Both the position numbers and the translations under genes were made by a program. Shown here one piece after another: positions 51,803 through 61,300 of a stretch of 64,000 nucleotides of DNA. How positions within the stretch are numbered: position 1 is the stretch's first letter; every line of letters starts with the position of its first letter. The notes beneath the pieces were generated by a model. That model saw nothing but the letters and a program-made list of their open reading frames with translations. It made no database searches and was not told the DNA's origin. The DNA lies in contig CANXME010000532.1 of the NCBI GenBank assembly GCA_948144175.1, forward strand, positions 3,099,001 to 3,163,000, read 5' to 3'. This DNA comes from Closterium sp. NIES-65 (lineage: Eukaryota > Streptophyta > Zygnematophyceae > Desmidiales > Closteriaceae).

Positions 51803-51875
51803 TCAAATGGGTGAGTTCAACATTTAGGGCATTCATTTTAATTTATGGTGTTAAATCTTTTCGGGAAGTGATATA
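51803..51875. repeat. 73-bp flank repeat, right copy
   Basis: Second copy of 44531-44603. The unique part of the host repeat (ATACCCAATCCCACCGC) goes on from here. Confidence 0.95.
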
Positions 51876-52671
51876 CCCAATCCCACCGCAACAGTAAAAT
51901 GAGGCAGGGAGAAGAAAAATTGTTCAGCTCGCAAAGTTTCGTTTCGTGCGGCTGCAGTTTTGTAGGCCCCCAATACTCGGGTCGCTCATCCGCGCCTTTT
52001 CCCCCAAAGGTTCCGCTTGCGCCTGGACCCCAGACTTGGAGTCAACGTTGGTTGACTCCGAGTTAACCACACCCAAACTAGAAACCCTAGCTGAGAATTT
52101 CGATCCCTCCATCCATCCCTCAGTGGATTCCCTGTGCTGCCGAACATCGCCCTGTACGAACCAGGCAAAAAACTTCGGTCAGACCCAAAATTTTTGAGAA
52201 ACATGTCGAACGTGAGCCTAAAACGCGACGTGAACACCATGCTAGATTGTAACCCACGCCACATCCTCCCCCAAATTCTCCCCCATGGCGGAAAAACTCC
52301 GCCCTAGGGCCCAAGGAATCCAATTTGCACTCCCGTGAAAGGCCTCATCCACGGGGGATGTAAATTGGATTCCCTCATACACGCAATTTGTTTACGATTT
52401 TACCCACCACCCTAAAATAACGAGTAACTCCGTCACTGGAGACGTATTGCAAAAACGGAACATTTGATTGATCTCAATAAGGTTTCCTGGCGATTAAGAC
52501 ATTTAGGACCTTAAAATTGATTTATGGTGTTAAAAGAGATTTCGAAACGATATACACAAACAAATCGCAACAGTAAATCCAAGCAGGTAGAAGAAAAACT
52601 GTTCAGCACGTGAAGTTTCGTTTCGTGCGGCTGCAACTTCGTGAACCCAGATTTCCCGCATTGTCAGAATG
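51876..52671. repeat. Diverged 0.8-kb repeat: end of copy 1 and copy 2
   Basis: 51876-51960 ends copy 1 (CGCAACAGTAAA, GTTTCGTTTCGTGCGGCTGC). From about 52140 copy 2 runs through the same blocks (CTTCGGTCAGACC, GTCGAACGTGAGCC, CGGGGGATGTAAA, ATTTATGGTGTTAAA, CGTTTCGTGCGGCTGC) until another Copia LTR interrupts it at 52672. No coding frame is conserved between copies. Confidence 0.75.
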
Positions 52672-55518
52672 TTATGTTTGTCTAGCCTGCAGTGGGGTAC
52701 TCAATAGTGAGTACAGCCCAACTTAGGGTTTCCTATATGTACTCAACTGCTTGCTAGTGAAAACCCTCTCTTCTTCATTCCTCATTTCTTCACATGCTAT
52801 CTGAGCGTCTACGCTCCTGGCCTGTGGTCCCACCTAACTGCTTCCGCTGCTACTCTGTGTTCGGCACGCCCCAAGGCGTGCCCCTCGCACTACTCTTAGC
52901 GGCCCCGTTGCCGCCCTTCCAGGCCCCTCGCGGCCCCTTCGCGGCCCCGTTGCCGCCCTTCCAGGCCCCTCGCGGCCCCTTCGCGGCCCCGTCGCCGCCC
53001 CTTTCGCGGCCCGTCGCCGCCCTTCCAGGCCCCTCGCGGCCCCTTCGCGGCCCCGTCGCCGCCCCTATCGGCCCCGTCGACGCCGGCAGCGGCCCCGTCG
53101 CCGACCCTAGTGGCCCCGTCGCCGCTCCTATCGGCCCCGTCGCCGCCGCCAGCGGCCCCGTCGCCGACCGTAGCGGCCCCGACGCCGCTCCTATCGGCCC
53201 CGTCGCCGCCGCCAGCGGCCTCGTCGTCGCCGCCAGCGACCCCGTCGCCGCCTCCAGCGGCCCCGTCGTCGCCAGTTGCGGCCCCGGCCCCGCCCCGGCC
53301 ATGCCCCATCGCCAGACGCGGCGCACCTGGGGCACGTGCACCCCCCCCCCCCCCCCCCCCCCCCCTTTTCCCATTGCCTAACGAGGCGACCTGAGGCGGT
53401 CCCGTCGCCGCCCCTATCAGCCCCGTCGCCGCCGCCAGCGGCCCCGTCGTCGACCTCTCAGGCCCCTCGCGGCCCCTTCGCGGCCCCGTCGCCGCCCCTA
53501 TCGGCCCCGTCGCCGCCGCCTGCGGCCCCGTCGCCGCCCCTAACGGCCCCGTCGCCGCCGCCAGCGGCCCCGTCGCCGACCCTAGCGGCCGCGTCGCCGC
53601 CAGCGGCCCCGTCGCCGACCCTAGCGGCCCCGTCGGCGCCATCGGCCCCGTCGCCGACCCTAGCGGCCCCGTCGCCGCCCCTATCGGCCCCGTCGCCGCC
53701 TCGAGCGGCCCCGTCGCCGCCACTTGCGGCCCTCTCGCTGCCCCTTTCGGCCCCTCCTCGACCCTGCCCCGGCCCGGCCCCGGCCATGCCCCGTCGCCAG
53801 CCGCGGTGCACCGGGGGCACGTGCACTGCCCCCCCCCCTTTTCCCGTCGCCTATTGAGGCGACCTGAGGCGGCCCCGTCGCCGCCCCTATCGGCCCCGTC
53901 GCCGCCGCCAGCGGCCCCGTCGCCGACCTCTCAAGCCCCTCGTGGCCCCTTCGCGGCCCCGTCGCCGCCCCTATCGGCCCCGTCGCCGCCCCTAACGGCC
54001 CCGTCGCCGCCCCTTTTGGCCCCGTCGCCGCCGCCAGCGGCCCCGTCGCCGATCCTAGCGGCCCCGTCGCCGCCAGCGGCCCCGTCGCCGACCGTAGCGG
54101 CCCCGTCGCCGCCCCTATCGGCCCCGTCGCCGCCTCCAGCGGCCCCGTCGCCGCCACTTGCGGCCCCGGCCCCGCCCCGGCCATGCCCTGTCGCCAGCCG
54201 CGGCGCACCGGGGGCACGTGCACGGCCCCCCCCCCCTTTTCCCGTCGCCTATCGAGGCGACCTGAGGCGGCCCGTCGCCGCCCCTATCGGCCCCGTCGCC
54301 GCCGCCAGCGGCCCCGTCGCCGACCTCTCAAGCCCCTTGTGGCCCCTTCGCGGCCTCGTCGCCGCCCCTATCGGCCCCGTCGCCGCCGCCTACGGCCCCG
54401 TCGCCGCCCCTAACGGCCCCGTCTCCGCCCCTTTTGGCCCCGTCGCCGCCGCCAGCGGCCCTGTCGCCGATCCTAGCGGCCCCGTCGCCGCTAGCGGCCC
54501 CGTCGCCGACCGTAGCGGCCCCGTCGCCGACCGTAGCGGCCCCGTTGCCGCCCCTATCGGCCCCGTCGCCGCCTCCAGCGGCCCCGTCGCCGCCACTTAC
54601 GGCCCCGGCCCCGCCCCGGCCATGTCCCGTCGCCAGCCGCGGCGCACCGGGGGCACGTGCACCGCCCCCCCCCCCCCCCCCTCTTTTCCCGTCGCCTATC
54701 GAGGCGACCTGAGGCGGCCCTGTCGCCGCCCCTATTGGCCCCATCGCCGCCGCCAGCGGCCCTGTCGCCGACCTCTCAGGCCCCTCGCGGCCCCTTCGCG
54801 GCCTCGTCGCCGCCCCTATCGACCCCGTCGCCGCCGACTGCGGCCCCATCGCCGCCCCGAACGGCCGCGTCGCTGCCCCTTTCGGCCCCGTCGCCGCTGC
54901 CAGCGGCCCCGTCGCCGACCCTAGCGGCCCCGTCACCGACCCTAGCGGCCCCGTCGCCGCCCCTATCGGCCCCGTCGCCGCCTCCAGCGGCCCCGTCACC
55001 GCCACTTGCGGCCCCGTCGCCGCCCCTTTCGGCCCCTCCTCGACCCTGCCCCGGCCCCGCCCCGGCCATGCCCCGTTGCCAGCCGCAGCGCACCGGGGGC
55101 ACGTGCACCCCCCCCCCCCCCCCCCCACCCTTTTCCCGTCGCCTATCGAGGCAACCTGAGGCGGCCCCGTCGCCGTCCCTATCAGCCCCGTCGCCGCCGC
55201 CAGCGGCCCCGTCGCCGACCTCTCAGGCCCCTCGCAGCCCCTTCACGGCCCCGTCGCCGCCCTTATCGGCCCCGGTGCCGCAGCCTACGGCCCCGTCGCC
55301 GCCCCTAACGGCCCCGTCGCCGCCCCTTTCGGCCCCGTCGCCGCCGCCAGCGGCCCAGTCGCCGACCCTAGCGGCCCCGTCGCCGCCAGCGGCCCCGTCG
55401 CCGACCCTAGCGGCCCCATCGCCGCCAGCGGCCCCGTCGCCGACCCTAGCGACCCCGACACCGCCCCTATCGGCCCCATCGCCGCCTCCAGCGGCCCCGT
55501 CTCCGCCACTTGCGGCCC
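52672..55518 (+). mobile_element. Copia LTR plus giant leader, fragment
   Basis: Fossil piece of the short-LTR Copia family: a 123-bp LTR (52672-52794, TGTCAGAATG...TTCTTCACA), primer-like TGCTATCTGAGCG at 52795, then 2.6 kb of GC-rich tandem leader. No gag or right LTR follows; the array stops at about 55518, near the FAS1 gene. Confidence 0.82.
52895..55518. repeat. Higher-order GC-rich leader array
   Basis: Base units of about 18-21 bp such as GGCCCCGTCGCCGCCCCTAT. A landmark block (CGGGGGCACGTGCA, then a C-run of up to 25, then CTTTTCCC and GAGGCGACCTGAGG) returns five times near 53340, 53825, 54220, 54660 and 55100. The higher-order period is therefore about 400-480 bp. Pro/Ala and Gly/Ala frames on both strands are by-products. 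Confidence 0.9.
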
Positions 55519-55597
55519 TTGTGTCTCATAAATCAAATTCGCCGCAAAACAGTACTGGTGGCTTGCTCATCTCGGCTTCACAACACCGCAAAAGGCG

Positions 55598-56518
55598 ATG
55601 GCGACGCGAAAGCTCCATGGTTTGCTCCTCCTCGCAACGTTGCTGCTCAGCGCTCTCGTCGCGACGTGCGAGGAATACTCTGCTTCCCTCGCGCTAAGTC
55701 AAATCGAGTTGGCTCTGGAGAGGAAAACGATGACGATGTCGCGAAAGTACATGAGGGAATGTGGTGAGTGAATGTGACTATCCTTTCGTGCTACCTTCTT
55801 GACTTCGTGAATGTGACGAAGTTCGTCAGAACTGATTTTCTGTTACCGTTTTCGTTGTCAATCCATCATATACAGGCTTCAATAACCCGCTTCTACGCAA
55901 CCTGCCCAAAATGAGGATGACGCTACTCTTGCCCATCAACTCCGCGTGGATCAGGCTTCCGAACTACCAGGTCTTCAGCAACTCGACCAAAATGTGGCAG
56001 GTTCGTAAGAACATCTACCGTATATATGCCAAGTCACGCCTGCTATCCTGAATTCAAATTCAGAGGAATGGCACATCTTGTGTAGTGTGCATGCTGTTGA
56101 TTCCACGCGGCCCGCCCAGTTGTTGACGGCTTTATTCACGGAAACGAGTCAGGTAAGATGGGAGAAGTTCCCCAAGCGGCTATTCATACCGTAGCTAGGT
56201 AAAAAGGAGTAACACCCTTTAAATTTCAGCTTACTACGGATACTTTCGCCTATTTTCGTTTTCCAGTCAGTTCTCTTTCTCCCTCCTTGGCCTAAATTAC
56301 CGTACTCCCCTCGTCCCCCCCGGCTTCTCATCCGCACTGCGACACGGCAGATTCTGACGGGGCTTGGGTTCAAAATCATGTGTGTCTCGAGGAATCCCAT
56401 CCACTTAACGAGACCTGGCACACTTAAAGGCACATTTGTGAGGGTGAACAACGTGTACACTGACCAGCACGTGGCCATCCATGGGGTCGACATCATCATG
56501 GTTCCTCCCTCCTACTAG
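55598..56518 (+). CDS. Secreted single-FAS1 (fasciclin) domain protein
   Basis: Small extracellular adhesion-type protein; plant FAS1 proteins act at the cell surface or wall. Four exons with GT-AG introns and matching phases: 55598-55763, 55876-56000, 56066-56152, 56351-56518 (546 nt, 181 residues). The N-terminus MATRKLHGLLLLATLLLSAL is a signal peptide. MTLLLPINSAWIRLPNYQVF fits the FAS1 box with T(L/V)FxPxNxA(W/F)xxL. EWHILCSVHAV is consistent with the middle helix region. VNNVYTDQHVAIHGVDIIMV near the end matches the FAS1 H2 box with the VHGVD.V(L/I)xP pattern. No GPI-anchor tail or transmembrane helix follows. Exon 3 uses an ATTCAGAG acceptor and is the least certain. The start codon lies only about 80 bp from the Copia leader array. 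Confidence 0.72.
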
Positions 56519-57400
56519 CTGCGCTGCCGATTTAGTATAGCCTTTTTTCCCCTACCTGTAAGATATCTGTCCATAACGTGCTAGATGTGAAAGGCCTCTA
56601 GTTGCTTCAAGCACGCCTTTAGGTCCCAAAGCTTGGGACCCCACAGAACCTAGTGGATGGAAGATAATGGAAGAAGCAAGAAAAGGTCACCAATGGGTCA
56701 GTTTCTGAGCAGTTCCCAGGTCCCCCAAACATGAATCTGTTGCTGGACCTCAGCTTTCGTAGATGTGATTTGAACATGCGTTCAAGTCTCACAATGGGGA
56801 GAAAAGCAGTCAATTTAAAATCTTGGATCAAATCCAATTGCCCGAGAATCTGTGACGAACTGAACGTCGAAACAATGGATGGGTGGTTGTTTGTGGTAGT
56901 CGCCAAAACGTCTTCGAGCTTGTTGGGTGCTTTTCCCAGCCACAGCCACACCACCTACCTAACCAAACCGTCCCATTCCCACCGTCCCTCCACCGTCACG
57001 CCAACCGCCTCGAATGGTGCACGCCGGGCACATGCGGAGATGCACGTGCGGACACACGTGGGGCAGGGGATGAGGGCACAATTGCAGGAGGGGCAGAGGG
57101 AGGAGCGGACAGTGGAAAGGATGGAGGAGGGGAGAGAGGAACGGAGCATGGGCAGTGGAATGGACAGAAGAGAAGGGGGTGGAAGGGGGCAAGACACAGA
57201 ATGAATGGTGCAGAGCATACGACAGCGAGAGTACGAGAAGGGGGATGGGAAGGGAGGAGCGGGGAGGGAATGGGGTGAGGAGAAAGATGTCAAAGACGTA
57301 GGCAGGGGAGGAAAAGGGAGAGCAGGAAAGGCGCACAGCAGGTGGGTGCAGGAGTGGGATGGGTAACTGTTACAAGATGGAATTCGCCATGCTTGCATGC
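56519..57400. other. Intergenic region after FAS1
   Basis: An 8-bp inverted repeat with a 3-nt loop (GGTCCCAA-AGC-TTGGGACC, 56622-56640) lies 104 bp past the FAS1 stop. A purine-rich stretch (57060-57330) follows. No gene was recognised. Confidence 0.4.
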
Positions 57401-57414
57401 ATGGGAATACCCGA

Positions 57415-57790
57415 ACGGTTGGAACTCCCCTTGCCTAGATAGCTCCGAATAGAGAAAGGTTCTAGCCTCGGAGCGTATCTCTTGTCCTCGTCACTGATTA
57501 GAAGGTACTAGAATCCAACAAGGTATGGCATCGAGGCTCTATGCCAAGATGACATGCTAGAAGCGTGGCAACGCGGCTTTCCTTCCAAGTCGCCATCCCT
57601 TCTTCCTTGCATAAATACCTTCTCTGAATCTTGTAATCTTATCATCTCATCCTTAATTCATTCTAATTTTATCATCTTGGAATCTATTCTCCTATCTTCT
57701 CTCGTCGACGTCTCTTGGAACTAGGCTTCTCTCTCGGCCTAGCTTCCGCTATTCCGCTGCGTGACTACTCTTCTTTCTTCTCTTCTAGCT
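57415..57790 (+). other. Possible solo LTR or promoter-like sequence
   Basis: The stretch starts TTGGAACTCCCCTTGCCTAG, has a CATAAATACC TATA-like box near 57610, and then TC-rich sequence. This order resembles plant Copia LTRs. No second copy or target repeat is in the window, so the call is tentative. Confidence 0.25.
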
Positions 57791-57805
57791 ACGGCGCCTC
57801 CGTCG

Positions 57806-58021
57806 CTATGGCGGGCTAGGCCAGTCGCGCTGTACGAAGGGGCTGCGCCGTAGCCTTGTTTCAGTGATGGGGAAGCAGCTGCGGAGGTAGAACCCAACCC
57901 AGTCAAAGGTGATGCAATTACTCTGCTCCATGCACCGCAGCACGACCCGCCATGCCCCATTTGCCATGTCCCACCAGTCAGGGTCGCACCTGCCCCACCA
58001 TGCCTCACCATGCCCCACCAT
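57806..58021 (-). other. Possible coding fragment, unidentified
   Basis: The minus-strand frame contains DPDWWDMANGAWRVVLRC and ITFDWVGFYLRSCFP, which look protein-like, next to an acceptor-like CTCCGCAG. I do not recognise the family. It may be an exon of a gene cut off by the satellite, or chance. Confidence 0.2.
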
Positions 58022-58371
58022 GCCTCACCTTCCTCGGGGTGGTGGGGCGGTTGGAGGAGAGGCGTGAACAGGGGATTCGGCACATGCGACCAAGGCACCA
58101 AAGGGCACCCCTCGCACCCCTCGCCACACTGCCTCCCTTGTGTGTCTCACCTGCATGTCTCCCCTGTTGAACTGGTGCTTCATATTAATATGGAACTGTG
58201 CTTTCGAGTGCAACGTGGGTGCACAATTCTAGTCGTCGTTTCTTAAGCAAGCGCCACTAGCAGTGGCTTGATAATCCAACGATCATAGCCCAAGCACAGA
58301 AGAAGCACTGCTGGATGGCTACATGACAAGGCACGGTCAGCACAAGATTGCCTTGCAGCGCACAGCACATA

Positions 58372-61300
58372 GACTGCACTGTATTGCAGGCAAGTGCACT
58401 GTATTGCAGGCAAGTGCACTGTATTGCAGGCAAGTGCACTGTATTGCAGGCAAGTGCACTGTATTGCAGGCAAGTGCACTAGTTTGCAGGCAAGTGCACT
58501 GTATTGCAGGCAAGTGGACTGCATTGCAGGCAAGTGCACTGCATTGCAGGAAAGTGCACTGCATTGCAGGCAAGTGCACTATATTGCAGGCAAGTGCACT
58601 GTATTGCTGCAGGCAAGTGCACTGTATTGCAAGCAAGTGCACTGTATTGCAGGCAAGTGCACTGTATGGCAGGCAAGTGCACAGTATTGCAGGCAAGTGC
58701 ACTGTATGGCAGGCAAGTGCACACTATTGCAGGCAAGTGCACTGTATTGCAGGCAAGTGCACTATATTGCAAGCAAGTGCACTGTATTGCAGGCAAGTGC
58801 AATGTATTGCAGGCAAGTGCACTGTATTGTAGGCAAGTGCACTACATTGCAGGCAAGTGCATTGTATTGCAGGCAAGTGCACTATATTGCAGGCAAGTGC
58901 ACTGTATTGCAGGCAAGTGCACTGCATTGCACGCAAGTGCACTGTATCGTAGGCAAGTGCACTGTATTGCAGGCAAGTGCACTGTATTGCTGTAGGCAAG
59001 TGCACTGCATTGCAGGCAAGTGCACTTCATTGCAGGCAAGTGCATTGCATTGCAGGCAAGTGCACTGTATTGCATGCAAGTGCACTGTATTGCACGCAAG
59101 TGCACTTTATTGCAGGCAAGTGCACTGTATTGTACGCACGTGCACTGTATTGCAGGCAAGTGCACTGTATTGCAGGCAAGTGCACTGTATTGCAAGCAAG
59201 TGCACTGTTTTGCAGGCAAGTGCACTGTATTGCAAGCAAGTGCACTGTATTGCAGGCAAGTGCACTGTATTGCAGGCAAGTGCACTGTATTGCAGGCAAG
59301 TGCACTGTATTGCAGGCAAGTGCACTGTATTGCAGGCAAGTGCACTGTATTGGAGGCAAGTGCACTGTATTGCGAGCAAGTGCACTGTATTGCAGGCAAG
59401 TGCACTGTATTGCAGGCAAGTGCACTGTATTGCAGGCAAGTGCACTGTATTGCAGGCAAGTGGACTGCATTGCAGGCAAGTGCACTCATTGCAGGAAAGT
59501 GCACTGCATTGCAGGCAAGTGCACTATATTGCAGGCAAGTGCACTGTATTGCTGCAGGCAAGTGCAGTGTATTGCAAGCAAGTGCACTGTATTGCAGGCA
59601 AGTGCACTGTATGGCAGGCAAGTGCACTGTATTGCAGGCAAGTGCACTGTATGGCAGGCAAGTGCACACTATTGCAGGCAAGTGCACTGTATTGCAGGCA
59701 AGTGCACTATATTGCAAGCAAGTGCACTGTATTGCAGGCAAGTGCAATGTATTGCAGGCAAGTGCACTGTATTGTAGGCAAGTGCACTACATTGCAGGCA
59801 AGTGCATTGTATTGCAGGCAAGTGCACTATATTGCAGGCAAGTGCACTGTATTGCAGGCAAGTGCACTGCATTGCACGCAAGTGCACTGTATCGTAGGCA
59901 AGTGCACTGTATTGCAGGCAAGTGCACTGTATTGCTGTAGGCAAGTGCACTGCATTGCAGGCAAGTGCACTTCATTGCAGGCAAGTGCATTGCATTGCAG
60001 GCAAGTGCACTGTATTGCATGCAAGTGTACTGTATTGCACGCAAGTGCACTTTATTGCAGGCAAGTGCACAGTATTGTACGCACGTGCACTGTATTGCAG
60101 GCAAGTGCACTGTATTGCAGGCAAGTGCACTGTATTGCAAGCAAGTGCACTGTTTTGCAGGCAAGTGCACTGTATTGCAGGCAAGTGCACTGTATTGTAG
60201 GCAAGTGCACTGTATTGGAGGCAAGTGCACTGTATTGCAGGCAAGTGCACTATATTGCTACAGGCAAGTGCACTGCATTGCAGGCAAGTGCACTACATTG
60301 CAGGCAAGTGCACTGTATTGCAGGCAAGTGCACTGTATTGCTGCAGGCAAGTGCACTGTATTGCAGGCAAGTGCACTGTATTGCAGGCAAGTGCACTGCA
60401 TTGCAGGCAAGTGCACTGCATTGCAGGCAAGTGCACTGCATTGCAGGCAAGTGCACTGTATTGCATGCAAGTGCACTGCATTGCAGGCAAGTGCACTGTA
60501 TTGCTGCAGGCAAGTGCACTGTATTGCAGGCAAGTGCACTGTATTGCAGGCAAGTGCACTGCATTGCAGGCAAGTGGACTGCATTGCAGGCAAGTGCACT
60601 GTATTGCTGCAGGCAAGTGCACTGTCTTGCAAACAAGTGCACTGTATTGCAGGCAAGTGCACTAGATTGCAGGCAAGTGCACTTCATTGCAGGCAAGTGC
60701 ACTGTATTGCAGGAAGTGCACTGCATTGCAGGCAAGTGCACTGTATTGCAGGAAAGTGCACTGTATTGCAGGCAAGTGCACTGTATTGCTGCAGGCAAGT
60801 GCACTCTATTGCAGGCAAGTGCACTGTATTGCAGGCAAGTGCACTGCATCCAGGCAAGTGCACTCCATTGCAGGCAAGTGCACTGCATTGCTGTAGGCAA
60901 GTGCACTGTATTGCAGGCAAGTGCACTGTATTGCAGGCAAGTGCACTTCATTGCTGCAGGCAAGTGCACTGTATTGCAGGCAAGTGCACTGTATTGCAGG
61001 CAAGTGCACTGTATGGCAGGCAAGTGCACTGTATTGCAAGCAAGTGCATTGTATTGCAGGCTAGTGCACTGTATTGCAAGAAAGTGCACTGTATTGCAGG
61101 CAAGTGCACTGTATTGCAGACAAGTGCACTGTATTACACGCAAGTGCACTGCATTGCAGGCAAGTGCACTGGATCGCAGGCAAGTGCACTATATTGCAGG
61201 CAAGTGCACTATATCGCAGGCAAGTGCACTGTATTGCAGGCAAGTGCACTATATTGCTGCAGGCAAGTGCACTGCATTGCAAGCAAGTGCACTACATTGC

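Noticed and set aside
56622-56640. Hairpin GGTCCCAA-AGC-TTGGGACC as a terminator
   Set aside because: Eukaryotic context; a single short inverted repeat is expected by chance and has no T-run.
56731-57204. Frame starting MNLLLDLSFRRCD as a gene
   Set aside because: No family likeness, poor codon pattern and a purine-rich tail; treated as intergenic.
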